64,000 nucleotides of DNA from UBA1672 sp050633505 (lineage in GTDB: Bacteria > Pseudomonadota > Alphaproteobacteria > Micavibrionales > Micavibrionaceae), in assembly GCA_050633505.1 (NCBI GenBank), contig JBOEGQ010000004.1, positions 124,001 to 188,000 on the forward strand. The letters are read 5' to 3'. The position numbers were made by a program, and so were the translations under genes. Below the pieces are notes generated by a model. The model saw nothing but the letters and a program-made list of their open reading frames with translations, did no database searches and had not been told where the DNA came from. Shown one piece after another: positions 17,811 through 27,916 of this stretch; position 1 is the first letter of the stretch, and every line of letters begins with the position of its first letter.

Positions 17811-19079
17811 ATGCCTATAAATATTACAATGCCTGCACTTTCCCCAACCATGACTGATGGTACTCTTGCCAGATGGCTTAAAAATGAAGGGGACGCAGTT
17901 GAATCCGGCGATGTTATTGCGGAAATTGAAACCGATAAAGCAACCATGGAAGTGGAAGCCGTAGACGAAGGCATTATTGGTAAGATTATTGTTCCTGCCG
18001 GGACAGAAAATGTTCCTGTTAATGACGTGATTGCCGTTCTTTTGGAAGATGGGGAAAGCGCCGATGATATTGGCGATATCAGTGCAAGTGCACCTCAAGC
18101 CCCTAAACCGGAGGAAAAAGAAAATACGGCTGCTCCTTCGAAAACTGTGCCTGTAACACAAAAACAAGCCCCCGCAAGCACAAACACAGAAAATCGCATT
18201 TTTGCATCTCCACTGGCAAAGCGTATCGCCAAAGATAAAGGCGTTGACCTAACTGCTGTTAAGGGATCAGGACCTCGTGGTCGTATTGTAAAAGCCGATG
18301 TCGAAAATGCACAAACGGCACCGATCATATCCTCATCACCAGCGCAGCAAAACCATCACACAGATCCGGATGTTAAAACCAATATGTTCGGCATGGCATA
18401 TAAAGAAATTCCGAATAACAACATTCGTAAAGTTGTTGCAAAACGTTTATCTGAGTCAAAACAAACCGTCCCGCATTTCTATCTGACTGTGGAATGTGTC
18501 CTTGATGAATTATTGAGCGCCCGCAAAGATATCAATGACAAGGCCAATGGTGATTTTAAACTGTCTGTGAATGATTTCATTATCAAGGCTGCTGCAATGG
18601 CATTAAAGGCTTATCCTGCGGCGAATGTCTCGTGGAATGACGATGCCATTCACCAATATTTGGATGCAGATATTTCCGTTGCGGTTTCGACACCAACAGG
18701 GTTGATTACACCAATTGTCCGCACGGCGCAGAATAAGGGACTAAAAGACATCTCCGGTGAAATGAAAGATCTGGCCGGGCGCGCACGTGAAAACAAACTG
18801 AAGCCCGAAGAATTCCAAGGGGGATCATTCTCCATTTCGAATTTGGGCATGTTTGGCGTTAAAGAATTTGCTGCCATTGTAAATCCGCCGCAAGGGGCAA
18901 TCCTCGCGATTGGGGCAGGAGAGCAACGCCCCATTGTTGTAAACGGAAATATCGAAATTAAAACGGTTATGAACTGCACACTTTCTGTCGATCACAGATG
19001 TGTTGATGGGGCGGTTGGGGCAGAGTATCTTCAAATATTCAAACGCTATATCGAAAACCCTGTAAGTATGTTGGTGTAA
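17811..19079 (+). CDS. pdhC: Pyruvate dehydrogenase E2, dihydrolipoamide acetyltransferase
   Basis: Core of the pyruvate dehydrogenase complex; transfers acetyl groups to CoA. The 422-aa protein has a lipoyl domain at 1-78 (Lys in ETDKATMEVE), a linker, and a peripheral subunit-binding domain around 124-160 (ASPLAKRIA, GSGPRGRIVKADV). The catalytic acyltransferase domain ends with the active-site motif DHRCVDGA. One lipoyl domain is normal for this group. The downstream gene begins 3 bases later. Confidence 0.97.
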   Translation: MPINITMPALSPTMTDGTLARWLKNEGDAVESGDVIAEIETDKATMEVEAVDEGIIGKIIVPAGTENVPVNDVIAVLLEDGESADDIGDISASAPQAPKPEEKENTAAPSKTVPVTQKQAPASTNTENRIFASPLAKRIAKDKGVDLTAVKGSGPRGRIVKADVENAQTAPIISSSPAQQNHHTDPDVKTNMFGMAYKEIPNNNIRKVVAKRLSESKQTVPHFYLTVECVLDELLSARKDINDKANGDFKLSVNDFIIKAAAMALKAYPAANVSWNDDAIHQYLDADISVAVSTPTGLITPIVRTAQNKGLKDISGEMKDLAGRARENKLKPEEFQGGSFSISNLGMFGVKEFAAIVNPPQGAILAIGAGEQRPIVVNGNIEIKTVMNCTLSVDHRCVDGAVGAEYLQIFKRYIENPVSMLV

Positions 19080-19082
19080 AAT

Positions 19083-19616
19083 ATGAGTGTGAACAGATAT
19101 CCGATTATTGGTGTGATGGGATCTCACGAAACATCGTGGGAAGAATACGCGCACCCTGTCGGGGAGTTGCTTGCACATAATGGCTATAATCTTTTAACCG
19201 GCGCAGGTGCCGGGGTTATGACCGAAGTGGCGAAAAGCTTTACCTCCACAACAGGTAGAAAAGGCGTTTCGATCGGTATTTTGCCTGCGGTTGATTATAA
19301 GGGGCAAAAGCTTGATACAGAGGAATATCCAAATCCTTATATCGAGGTTCCAATGATCACCCCGTTAAGTGCCAAAGCACAAAGTGATGCCATGCCATTT
19401 AGTCGCAATCTGGTCAATGTTATGACGAGCAAAGCCATGGTGATTTTGCCAGGCTCGCATGGCACACGGAACGAAGTTTCATTGGCACTGATGTATAATA
19501 AACCGATCATCCTATTCGGCCCAAATGATGCATTTGACAATTTCCCCGAAGATCCCTTACGCGCACAAACAATCGAACATGTCGCCCAATTCCTCAACGA
19601 TGTGTTCGACAAATAG
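19083..19616 (+). CDS. SLOG/LOG-fold (TIGR00725-like) nucleotide-binding protein
   Basis: A 177-aa Rossmann-like protein. It shows IGVMGSHE near the N-terminus, GAGAGVM at about residues 40-46, and a PGSHGTRNEVSLAL motif, which matches the PGGxGTxxE signature of the lysine-decarboxylase-like LOG/SLOG superfamily. The exact substrate is unknown; members bind nucleotides or nucleotide-derived ligands. It sits 3 bases after pdhC and before lpdA, so it is cotranscribed with pyruvate dehydrogenase genes, but no link to that reaction is known to me. Confidence 0.75.
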   Translation: MSVNRYPIIGVMGSHETSWEEYAHPVGELLAHNGYNLLTGAGAGVMTEVAKSFTSTTGRKGVSIGILPAVDYKGQKLDTEEYPNPYIEVPMITPLSAKAQSDAMPFSRNLVNVMTSKAMVILPGSHGTRNEVSLALMYNKPIILFGPNDAFDNFPEDPLRAQTIEHVAQFLNDVFDK

Positions 19617-19684
19617 GCTTTAAGCAGGATAATGCAAATTCTGAAAATTCATAAACTATTTCAAATATATAGAAGGCCCATCAA

Positions 19685-21085
19685 ATGAGTGACAAAAATT
19701 TCGATATTATAGTTATTGGCGGCGGCCCTGGCGGATATGTGGCTGCAATACGCGCTGCACAACTTGGTATGAAAACAGCCGTTGTTGAAGCCAATCATCT
19801 GGGTGGTATCTGCCTTAACTGGGGCTGTATCCCAACAAAGGCACTTTTACGATCCAGCGAAACATTCCATATGCTTCATAAATTAGAGGAGTTTGGCTTA
19901 TCTGCCAAAGACATAGGGTTTGATATTAAGAAAATAGTTGAACGCTCACGCGGTGTTGCAAAGCAATTATCAGGCGGAATCGGACACCTTCTTAAGAAGA
20001 ACAAGGTTACAGTCTTTGACGGATGGGGAAAACTTCAGGGGCAGGGGAAACTTACAGTCGAGAAAGACGGTAAAGTCATCGAAAACCTATCTGCGAAGCA
20101 CATCATTGTTGCCACAGGCGCACGCGCACGCATCCTTCCGGGGTTAGAACCTGAGGGCGATCAAGTCTGGACATATAAAGAAGCCATGGTACCTAAAAAA
20201 ATGCCGAAATCTTTACTCGTCATCGGATCAGGCGCAATTGGTATTGAATTTGCGAGCTTCTACCGCTCTATGGGGGCAGACGTCACTGTTGTTGAACTTA
20301 TGGATCGTGTTCTTCCTGTTGAAGATGAAGAAATTTCAACGATGGCGCAAAAAGCCTTTATCAAACAAGGCATGAAAATTATGACAGGTGCCAAGGTTGT
20401 AAAATTGGAAAAAGCAAAGGGCAGTGTAACTGTTCATGTTGAAACGAAAAAAGGCATTGAAAAGGTCAAGGTAGAGACAGTTATATCTGCTGTGGGTATT
20501 GTGGCCAACACCGAGGATATCGGCCTTGAAAAGACAAAAATCAAACTGGATCGTGGTCATATCATAACAGATAAATGGCTGGAAACTGCAGAGAAAGGCG
20601 TATACGCCATTGGTGATGTTACCGGTGCGCCATGGCTCGCGCATAAAGCATCTCACGAAGGTATCATCTGTGTTGAGAAAATCGCAGGTGAAAAGGATGT
20701 GCACCCACTGAATAAGTCCAATATTCCAGGATGTACATATTGCCATCCTCAGGTCGCATCTCTTGGCCTGACGGAGAAAGCAGCCAAAGAACAAGGACAC
20801 AAAATTAAGGTTGGGCGTTTTCCATTTATTGGGAACGGCAAAGCCATTGCTTTGGGTGAACCTGAAGGTCTTGTCAAAACAATCTTTGATGAAAAAACCG
20901 GAGAGCTACTTGGCGCACATATGATTGGCGCAGAGGTCACAGAAATGATCCAAGGATACGCAATTGGAAAAGCCGGGGAACTCACAGAAGCCGAATTCAT
21001 GCACACAGTATTCCCGCATCCTACACTGTCAGAAATGATGCATGAGAGCGTTCTTGCAGCCTATGACAAGGCGATCCATTTCTAG
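19685..21085 (+). CDS. lpdA: Dihydrolipoyl dehydrogenase (E3)
   Basis: Reoxidises dihydrolipoamide of the 2-oxoacid dehydrogenase complexes. The 466-aa protein has the FAD loop GGGPGGY, the redox disulfide in GGICLNWGCIPTKA, the NAD loop IGSGAIGIEF, and the C-terminal active-site HPTLSE. Placement after pdhC suggests that it serves the pyruvate complex. Length and motifs are complete. Confidence 0.97.
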   Translation: MSDKNFDIIVIGGGPGGYVAAIRAAQLGMKTAVVEANHLGGICLNWGCIPTKALLRSSETFHMLHKLEEFGLSAKDIGFDIKKIVERSRGVAKQLSGGIGHLLKKNKVTVFDGWGKLQGQGKLTVEKDGKVIENLSAKHIIVATGARARILPGLEPEGDQVWTYKEAMVPKKMPKSLLVIGSGAIGIEFASFYRSMGADVTVVELMDRVLPVEDEEISTMAQKAFIKQGMKIMTGAKVVKLEKAKGSVTVHVETKKGIEKVKVETVISAVGIVANTEDIGLEKTKIKLDRGHIITDKWLETAEKGVYAIGDVTGAPWLAHKASHEGIICVEKIAGEKDVHPLNKSNIPGCTYCHPQVASLGLTEKAAKEQGHKIKVGRFPFIGNGKAIALGEPEGLVKTIFDEKTGELLGAHMIGAEVTEMIQGYAIGKAGELTEAEFMHTVFPHPTLSEMMHESVLAAYDKAIHF

Positions 21086-21138
21086 CTTTTTAAAAACGGG
21101 TATGTTTTAATGCCCACCTTGAACAAAGGGGTGACGTA

Positions 21139-21861
21139 ATGGATCTAAAAGAAGAAGACATACTGGGCGATAAAATTCACGACCATTGGTATTATGTTTC
21201 CAAGGGACGTGCCATGCGTAAATTCCTGAACGGGGTTAATGTTGATGAAGTTCTGGATGTCGGCGCAGGGTCCGGGATTTTTGCGCGCCAACTATTAGAT
21301 CATAACATGTCAAAAAGCGCGGTTTGTGTCGACCCAAACTATGCCGAAGAAACGCAAGAAATGCACAACGGCAAACAAATAAGTTTTGTTAAGTCTCTTG
21401 ATAAAACAACACAGAAACTTGCCCTTATGATGGATGTTCTTGAACACGTACCAGATGATGTCGCGTTGTTAAGGGAATATTCAGATACAATGGATGTCGG
21501 CAGCCAAGTCTTCATTACCGTGCCCGCATTCCAATTCATGTGGTCAGGCCATGATGTCTTTTTGGAACATTACCGGCGCTATACCATTGAGATGATGGAA
21601 GAGTCCATCAAAAATGCCGGATTAAAACCTGTCAAAAGCAGATATTTCTTTGGCTCTTTATTTCCTGTTGTTGCCGGTATACGCCTCACGAAAAAGGCGC
21701 TTTTCGAACGTGGAGAGCTAGAAGCAAAAAGCGAATTAAAACTGTATCCCGACTGGTTAAACTTTGCACTAACCCATATCCACGATATAGAACGCGTTGC
21801 AATGCTACCGTTTAATAAAGCTTTTGGCTTGAGTGTTTTTTGTTTGTGCGTTAAAGAGTAG
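21139..21861 (+). CDS. Class I SAM-dependent methyltransferase
   Basis: A 240-aa protein with the SAM-binding motif VLDVGAGSGIFARQLL near residues 36-51 and a second motif MMDVLEHVPDD around 97-107. The C-terminal half is hydrophobic in places (about 170-200). The fold is clear but the substrate is not. It lies between lpdA and lipA, 3 bases before lipA, so it is likely in that operon; whether it has a role in lipoate metabolism is unknown. Confidence 0.8.
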   Translation: MDLKEEDILGDKIHDHWYYVSKGRAMRKFLNGVNVDEVLDVGAGSGIFARQLLDHNMSKSAVCVDPNYAEETQEMHNGKQISFVKSLDKTTQKLALMMDVLEHVPDDVALLREYSDTMDVGSQVFITVPAFQFMWSGHDVFLEHYRRYTIEMMEESIKNAGLKPVKSRYFFGSLFPVVAGIRLTKKALFERGELEAKSELKLYPDWLNFALTHIHDIERVAMLPFNKAFGLSVFCLCVKE

Positions 21862-21864
21862 AGC

Positions 21865-22830
21865 ATGACATATAATCCTAAATTGCTGGATAAGGCGAAA
21901 CGCCATCCTGAGAAACAGAAAAATCCGGATCGTCCCGCGGGACGTAAACCAGATTGGATACGTGTTCCTGCGCCACAAGGCAGCGTATATTCAGAAACAA
22001 TGGATATTGTGCGCAAACAAAAATTGACGACCGTTTGTGAAGAGGCAGGCTGCCCGAATATCGGTGAGTGCTGGCAACAAAAGCACGCAACATTTATGAT
22101 TCTTGGTGAGGTATGTACACGCGCCTGTGCCTTTTGTAATGTCGCAACAGGAAAACCTGATGAAGTCGACAAATTAGAACCCCTACGTGTTGGTGTTGCC
22201 ACCAAACAAATGGGGTTAAAGCATGTTGTTGTGACTGCAGTTGATCGTGATGATCTTAAAGATGGTGGTGCAGACCATTTCGCAAAAACGATCATGGCTA
22301 TTCGAATGAAAAGCCCCGGCACAACTGTTGAAATCCTACCTGGAGATTATAAAGGTGACAGGGATGATATTGATCACGTTATTGAGGCAAAACCGGATGT
22401 ATTCAACCACAATCTGGAAACAGTGCCGCGCCTTTACCCAACAATTCGTCCAGGGGCGCGCTATTTCCGTTCTTTACGCTTATTAGAACGTGTTAAGGAT
22501 GTGGACCCGACCATTTTCACAAAATCAGGTATGATGGTTGGACTTGGTGAGACCATCGAAGAAGTTGCCCAAGTCATGGACGATATGCGCGCCGCCCGTA
22601 TTGACTTCATTACAATCGGTCAATATCTCCAGCCAACACCAAAACACGCACCTGTTATGAAGTGGTGGACACCTGAAGAATTTGAGAAGCTTACCAAAAT
22701 GGCAAAAGCCAAAGGCTTTTTAATGGTTTCCGCAACACCATTAACGCGATCATCTCACCATGCAGGTGAAGACTTTGAAAAGCTAAAAGCCGCCCGCGAT
22801 GCAAAATACGGTGCGATTGCCGCGGAATAA
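21865..22830 (+). CDS. lipA: Lipoyl synthase
   Basis: Radical-SAM enzyme that inserts two sulfurs into octanoyl groups on lipoyl domains, including those of PdhB and PdhC nearby. The 321-aa protein shows the auxiliary cluster motif CEEAGCPNIGECW and the radical-SAM motif CTRACAFC, plus the C-terminal RSSHHAGEDF with the conserved Ser. Full length. It is followed 6 bases later by the START-domain gene. Confidence 0.98.
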   Translation: MTYNPKLLDKAKRHPEKQKNPDRPAGRKPDWIRVPAPQGSVYSETMDIVRKQKLTTVCEEAGCPNIGECWQQKHATFMILGEVCTRACAFCNVATGKPDEVDKLEPLRVGVATKQMGLKHVVVTAVDRDDLKDGGADHFAKTIMAIRMKSPGTTVEILPGDYKGDRDDIDHVIEAKPDVFNHNLETVPRLYPTIRPGARYFRSLRLLERVKDVDPTIFTKSGMMVGLGETIEEVAQVMDDMRAARIDFITIGQYLQPTPKHAPVMKWWTPEEFEKLTKMAKAKGFLMVSATPLTRSSHHAGEDFEKLKAARDAKYGAIAAE

Positions 22831-22836
22831 TTTTCT

Positions 22837-23289
22837 ATGACAACACATGCAGAACAAAGAAACCTGCCTTATACCGCGCAGCAACTTTTCGACTTGGTTG
22901 CAGATGTCGCAAAATACCCCGAATTCTTGCCGTGGTGTTTGGCAAGCCGTATCACAAAGCATGAGGGAAGTGATATATTCTATGCGGACTTAATCATTGG
23001 ATATAAAATGATCCGTGAAAAATTCGGATCAAAAGTAACATTAGTTAATGGTAACCATATTCATGTTGAATACTTATCTGGTCCAATGAAATATTTATCT
23101 AATCATTGGAAGTTTATAGAAGAAGAGGATGGCAGTTGCACCATAGATTTCTTCGTTGATTTTGAATTTAAGAATAAAATACTACAAAATCTTATCGGCG
23201 TCTTTTTTAATGAAGTCGTCCAAAGGATGGTTGGCGCCTTTGAAGCACGTGCAAAGGATTTATACGGCGAGAGCGGCCTCAATCAATAA
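22837..23289 (+). CDS. START/COQ10-like protein (RatA family)
   Basis: A 150-aa polyketide-cyclase/START-fold protein with the family pattern YTAQQLFDLVADVAKYPEFLPWC at residues 12-34 and a C-terminal amphipathic helix. Homologues are COQ10, a ubiquinone-binding respiratory factor, and E. coli RatA. In alphaproteobacteria the COQ10-type role next to lipA is usual. The last 30 bases overlap the end of the convergent cinA-like gene. Confidence 0.85.
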   Translation: MTTHAEQRNLPYTAQQLFDLVADVAKYPEFLPWCLASRITKHEGSDIFYADLIIGYKMIREKFGSKVTLVNGNHIHVEYLSGPMKYLSNHWKFIEEEDGSCTIDFFVDFEFKNKILQNLIGVFFNEVVQRMVGAFEARAKDLYGESGLNQ

Positions 23290-23739
23290 CGATAAAGCCT
23301 TTTCACACGCAGATTTTCGGATAACGTTACGATCTCCGCTAAAATGATTTTCTGTGATAACCGGCTCTTTACCACGTACACAGATACCAATATAAACCAA
23401 ACCGACAGGCTTACCTTCGCGTGCCCCACCGGGGCCGGCAATCCCCGTAACAGAGACCGCAATATCTGCCGGGCTATTGTTTAGCGCACCCAAAACCATT
23501 GCATCTGCGCATTGACTGCTCACTGCGCCATAATGAAGTAATATATTAGAAGAAACACCCAACATTTCTTCTTTAGAATTATTGGAGTAGGTGACAAAGC
23601 CACGATCAAGGACAGAGGAAGAACCAGCCACATCGGTAATGGCCACACTAATCATCCCGCCGGTACAGCTCTCCGCGCTGACCAGCTTCATATCTTTTTC
23701 TTGTAAGAGTTCACTCAACTTTGTGACTAGATCTATCAT
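23260..23739 (-). CDS. pncC: CinA C-terminal domain protein, nicotinamide-nucleotide amidase type
   Basis: Stand-alone CinA C-terminal domain of 159 aa; the family deamidates NMN to nicotinate mononucleotide. Seen: SAESCTGGMI (about residues 22-31), the SNNSKEEMLGV and GAVSSQCADAM stretches, and SVTGIAGPGG. The N-terminal domain of full CinA is absent, as usual in alphaproteobacteria. Its start overlaps the pgpA stop, and its 3' end overlaps the START gene on the other strand by 30 bases. Confidence 0.9.
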   Translation of the reverse strand: MIDLVTKLSELLQEKDMKLVSAESCTGGMISVAITDVAGSSSVLDRGFVTYSNNSKEEMLGVSSNILLHYGAVSSQCADAMVLGALNNSPADIAVSVTGIAGPGGAREGKPVGLVYIGICVRGKEPVITENHFSGDRNVIRKSACEKALSLLIEAALAV

Positions 23740-24230
23740 TATATTAAATATCCATCTACAAACATGACAATAACACAGGCCATTAATCCGGCCACAATAT
23801 CATCACCCATAACACCTTTTGCACCTTCAACCTTTTGGTCAAAAAAGCTAACCGGCCATGGCTTTAGGGTATCGAAAAAGCGAAACGCCATAAAGGAAAT
23901 AATAATCAGAACAGGATTCAAGCCCGCAGGGATAAGAGCAAGCCATTGCCCAGCCACCTCATCAATAACAATCATCTGGCTGTCATGACCACCTACGGCC
24001 TTATCAAATTTCTCTGCCGCCCAAAGCCCGACTAACGTTGCAATAACCACCCCCCAGAAAAGAGCAGATACACCACCAAACATGTAAATGGCAATCCCAA
24101 AGGGAAGAGAAGCCGCACTTCCCCATGTACCAGGCCCCGGTGAAAGAAACCCCGCACCAAACCATGTTGCCAACCATGTATATGGCTGCTTTGTATCGAC
24201 ACCGTTGGGAATTTTAAATTTAATACTCAT
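23739..24230 (-). CDS. pgpA: Phosphatidylglycerophosphatase A
   Basis: Inner-membrane phosphatase that makes phosphatidylglycerol from PGP. The 163-aa protein has GAGFLSPGPGTWGS near the N-terminus, IDEVAGQWLAL in the middle and GVMGDDIVAGL near the C-terminus, with about four hydrophobic segments. It sits between ispDF and the cinA-like gene in one leftward run, the usual alphaproteobacterial order. Confidence 0.93.
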   Translation of the reverse strand: MSIKFKIPNGVDTKQPYTWLATWFGAGFLSPGPGTWGSAASLPFGIAIYMFGGVSALFWGVVIATLVGLWAAEKFDKAVGGHDSQMIVIDEVAGQWLALIPAGLNPVLIIISFMAFRFFDTLKPWPVSFFDQKVEGAKGVMGDDIVAGLMACVIVMFVDGYLI

Positions 24231-24247
24231 GTAAAACTATTTCACCC

Positions 24248-25444
24248 TTATTCATTTATCGTGCAAGGCACAGAAACACTGACAGAAGCCTGTGCAGCGA
24301 TTCCTTCTTTACGCCCTGTAAAGCCCAATTTTTCTGTCGTTGTTGCCTTTATATTGATACGATTTTGTGACACAGACAACACCTCTGACATTCTGGCAAT
24401 CATGGCATCACGATGCGGGCCAATCTTCGGTGCCTCACAAATCAAGGTAACATCGGCATTAACCAAACGCCCACCTTTATCACGCAACAAATTCATAGAT
24501 TTTTTTAGAAAAATCGCACTATCCATATCTTTAAAGGCATCGTCACTTGGTGGAAAATGCAAACCAATATCGCCTTCACCAATTGCACCTAGAATCGCGT
24601 CAGTCAATGCATGAAAACCAACATCAGCATCCGAATGCCCCTTTAATTTACAATGATGCGGAATAGATACACCACATAAAATAACGTGGTCTGCGTGTTC
24701 ATCTTCATCAAAAGCATGCACATCAAATCCCTGACCAACACGTATTTCATTCTGCATTTCTGATGCAATGAGACGTTCTGCCAACTGTAGATCCTCATAT
24801 GTTGTGATTTTAAAATTAATTTTATGCGCCTCTATCAGCTTAACATCAACACCCATATCAGAGAGCAATGCCGTATCATCAGAATAATTTTGACCATTTT
24901 TCGCCTGATCATGGGCGGTTTTCAACAAACCATATTTAAATGCTTGCGGTGTTTGAATAGCCCATAAACCATTACGATCAACAAAACTTGTACAGATACC
25001 TTCCTCTCGTCCATACCTCAATGTATCAACAGCTTTAACCCCCAAAGTTGCGGCATCATAGTCCTTCATCACATCAATAATATGGTTGATATCATCTTGG
25101 CGAACAAACGGACGGGCGGCATCATGAATTAAAATCACATCTTCATTATTTAAATCAGAAAATTTATCTAATCCATTGTTAACACTATTAAACCTTTCAT
25201 TTCCACCATAACAGAATTCAATATTCTCAAGACCTTCAACAGCCTCATCAAACATCGTCTTATGGTCCGGGTTAATAACAACGCATAAACGCCCAAGGCC
25301 TTCAACGGTTTGAAAAGATTCAATGGTTCTGCGTAAAATCGGCTTACCACCCAGATTTATATATTGCTTTGGTAATTGAGCTCCTAGACGAACCCCCGAT
25401 CCAGCGGCAACAATAATGACATGGAATGATCTACGCATTGTCAT
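24248..25444 (-). CDS. ispDF: Bifunctional IspD-IspF (MEP cytidylyltransferase / MECDP synthase)
   Basis: Fused enzyme of the non-mevalonate isoprenoid pathway, 398 aa. The IspD half (about 1-230) has AAGSGVRLG, LPKQY and IHDAARPFV. The IspF half (about 235-395) begins IRVGQGFDVH and contains the metal-binding GHSDADVGFHALTD, GDIGLHFPP and TTEKLGFTGR. The fusion is normal for alphaproteobacteria; the middle enzyme, IspE, is not in this window. It diverges from ntrY. Confidence 0.96.
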   Translation of the reverse strand: MTMRRSFHVIIVAAGSGVRLGAQLPKQYINLGGKPILRRTIESFQTVEGLGRLCVVINPDHKTMFDEAVEGLENIEFCYGGNERFNSVNNGLDKFSDLNNEDVILIHDAARPFVRQDDINHIIDVMKDYDAATLGVKAVDTLRYGREEGICTSFVDRNGLWAIQTPQAFKYGLLKTAHDQAKNGQNYSDDTALLSDMGVDVKLIEAHKINFKITTYEDLQLAERLIASEMQNEIRVGQGFDVHAFDEDEHADHVILCGVSIPHHCKLKGHSDADVGFHALTDAILGAIGEGDIGLHFPPSDDAFKDMDSAIFLKKSMNLLRDKGGRLVNADVTLICEAPKIGPHRDAMIARMSEVLSVSQNRINIKATTTEKLGFTGRKEGIAAQASVSVSVPCTINE

Positions 25445-25611
25445 CCTTTTTCCAAACCTTATTAAAAATTAAATCTATTTGTCTTTTAAGCCACCATGTT
25501 GTAAAAATGCAACACAACAATAGACGAACCAATATCTTATAACAGGATCATCGTTATCGAGATACTGCAAATACAATTAAATCCGAATAAAGTAACGGTA
25601 AAAGCCATACC

Positions 25612-27894
25612 ATGAATAAAATGAGCATCGATAGCCGTACGACCTTTAAAGACCTTTTACGCAAGGCTTTATCAGGTTTACAATTTTCTCATATTAAAAA
25701 CAGATCATGGCGAACAAAAGCCGCGGTTTTACTGGTCTTCGCCTCAATTACCAGCGGGTTTATAACATATGCAGCATTAACAGAAACACCTCCGCTTGGT
25801 GATGACCCAAACCTTGTTATATGGCTGCTAAACATTGATTTAATTTTCCTCCTTCTGCTTGCATCACTTATCGCGCGGCGCATCGTCGGTGTATGGAGCG
25901 GACGAAAAAGAGGAATAGCCGGATCTCATTTACATGTCCGACTCGTTTATATCTTCAGCGCTCTGGTCGCAATTCCAACAATTATCATGACAGTTTTCTC
26001 GGCATTTTTCTTTCATTACGGGGTACAATCATGGTTTAGCCAGCGGGTGCAAACGGCCATTCACGAGTCTCAAGCAGTGGCACAATCATATTTAGAAGAG
26101 CACAAGCAAGTTATCCGCGCAGATACATTGGCCATGGCCAATGATTTAGATCGGCAAGCAGATCTTTTGCTATTGGATAATGCCAAACTGTCAAAAGCAA
26201 TAGATACGCAGGCATTCTTCCGTAATCTATCAGAAGCCATTATTATAGAACAAAATGGCCGTGTTCTGGGGCGCTCATCCCTTACATTTGCACTAGAGTA
26301 TGAAAAACCCGCTGATTATGCGCTTAAGCAAGCACAAGAAGGCGAAGTTGTTTTAATGACAGGTGATGATGCCGATCGTGTTCGTGCACTTGTGAAATTA
26401 GAAAACTTCAACAACGCCTATCTTTTTGTCGGCCGCATGTTAGATCCACAGGTTTTATCCCATCTAAACGCCGCAGAAATGGCCGCTGCGGATTACAATA
26501 CATTACAAACCCGGTACTCTGGTCTACAGGTCACGGTAACAATGATTTTTGTCGTGGTTGCTTTTCTTCTTCTTCTGGCTGCGATTTGGGCGGGATTATT
26601 ACTGGCGCGTCAATTGATCACCCCGATTAGTGCCCTTATCACCGCATCTGACCGTGTACGGGCAGGGGATTTAAACTCCAGAATCCCAGAAGAAAACATG
26701 CTGGAAGAATTTGAATATCTGGCCCGTTCCTTCAACCGCATGACTGATCAACTACAAGCCCAGCGAAAAGATCTTCTTGAAGCAAACCGACAGGTGGATC
26801 GCCGTCGACGCCTCATCGAAACAGTCCTGAGTGGTGTATCATCCGGGGTGGTTGGAGTAGACGATCAGGGGATCATAAATCTGGCCAACAATTCGGCTGC
26901 GGTATTACTCAATAAAAATAATAGTGAAATCACAGACACATACATCTTGGATGTTATTCCAGAGTTGCAAGGCCTTTTAGAAGGTTTCGCAAAGCGCCCG
27001 AAGAAAACCATCCAAAACGATGTTCAGATCACTTTGCCTTCCTCACAAAAACGAAATTTCCTTTTCACAATATCGGTTGAATCTTTAGAAGGGAATAAGA
27101 CAGGTTTGATCATCACATTTGACGACATCACTGATTTACAAACGGCACAAAGAAATGCCGCATGGTCAGACGTTGCGCGCCGTATTGCGCACGAGATTAA
27201 AAACCCGTTAACCCCGATACAACTTTCCGCAGAGCGCCTCAAACGCAAATATCTAAAAGATATTAAAAACGACGCTGATCAAAAAACCTTCAGCCAGTGC
27301 ACAGATACCATTATTAAGCATGTTAGTGATATCGGTCGTATGGTGGATGAATTTTCATCTTTTGCCCGTATGCCTGAGCCCGACTTAAACCCGCAGGATA
27401 TCATCAAGGTGATAGGGGAGTCTGTCATTCTGGCCAAACAGGCACATCCACATATTACTTTTGATTTTGACAGAAATATAGACATTCCGGTTATCAATTG
27501 TGACGCACGACAAATCCGTCAAGTCTTCACAAATTTATTACAAAATGCGGTGGATTCCGTTTGCTCAGAGTATTCTAACGCTGACACGCAAAAGGGGCAT
27601 ATATCCATTACTTCCGGTATCAAAAGTAAACATGAAATTTTTATCGCCATTACAGATAATGGCCCGGGCTTTCCCAAAAATGAAGATATATCAAAGCTAA
27701 CCGAACCTTATATTACGCATAAAGAGAAAGGAACGGGGCTGGGGCTGGCAATCGTAAAAAAAATTATAGAAGATCATGATGGTGAAATGATATTAGGCGC
27801 ACCGGACTGGCTTCACACAACACAACACTGGAATAACTTAGGCGGCGCGTGCGTTGTTTTAGAATTCCCAACCTACATCGATCAAAACCAATAA
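25612..27894 (+). CDS. ntrY: Sensor histidine kinase NtrY
   Basis: Membrane sensor kinase, 760 aa, partner of NtrX. Two to three membrane segments lie before about residue 135, then a periplasmic sensor region. A further helix (about 305-330) leads into HAMP and PAS-like regions. The H-box is RRIAHEIKNPLTP with His527, the N-box LLQNAVDSV, and the G-boxes DNGPGFP and GTGLGLAI. In studied alphaproteobacteria NtrYX responds to nitrogen, redox or envelope signals. The signal here is unknown. Confidence 0.93.
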   Translation: MNKMSIDSRTTFKDLLRKALSGLQFSHIKNRSWRTKAAVLLVFASITSGFITYAALTETPPLGDDPNLVIWLLNIDLIFLLLLASLIARRIVGVWSGRKRGIAGSHLHVRLVYIFSALVAIPTIIMTVFSAFFFHYGVQSWFSQRVQTAIHESQAVAQSYLEEHKQVIRADTLAMANDLDRQADLLLLDNAKLSKAIDTQAFFRNLSEAIIIEQNGRVLGRSSLTFALEYEKPADYALKQAQEGEVVLMTGDDADRVRALVKLENFNNAYLFVGRMLDPQVLSHLNAAEMAAADYNTLQTRYSGLQVTVTMIFVVVAFLLLLAAIWAGLLLARQLITPISALITASDRVRAGDLNSRIPEENMLEEFEYLARSFNRMTDQLQAQRKDLLEANRQVDRRRRLIETVLSGVSSGVVGVDDQGIINLANNSAAVLLNKNNSEITDTYILDVIPELQGLLEGFAKRPKKTIQNDVQITLPSSQKRNFLFTISVESLEGNKTGLIITFDDITDLQTAQRNAAWSDVARRIAHEIKNPLTPIQLSAERLKRKYLKDIKNDADQKTFSQCTDTIIKHVSDIGRMVDEFSSFARMPEPDLNPQDIIKVIGESVILAKQAHPHITFDFDRNIDIPVINCDARQIRQVFTNLLQNAVDSVCSEYSNADTQKGHISITSGIKSKHEIFIAITDNGPGFPKNEDISKLTEPYITHKEKGTGLGLAIVKKIIEDHDGEMILGAPDWLHTTQHWNNLGGACVVLEFPTYIDQNQ

Positions 27895-27916
27895 CACAAA
27901 GGGAACAAGAACAAGA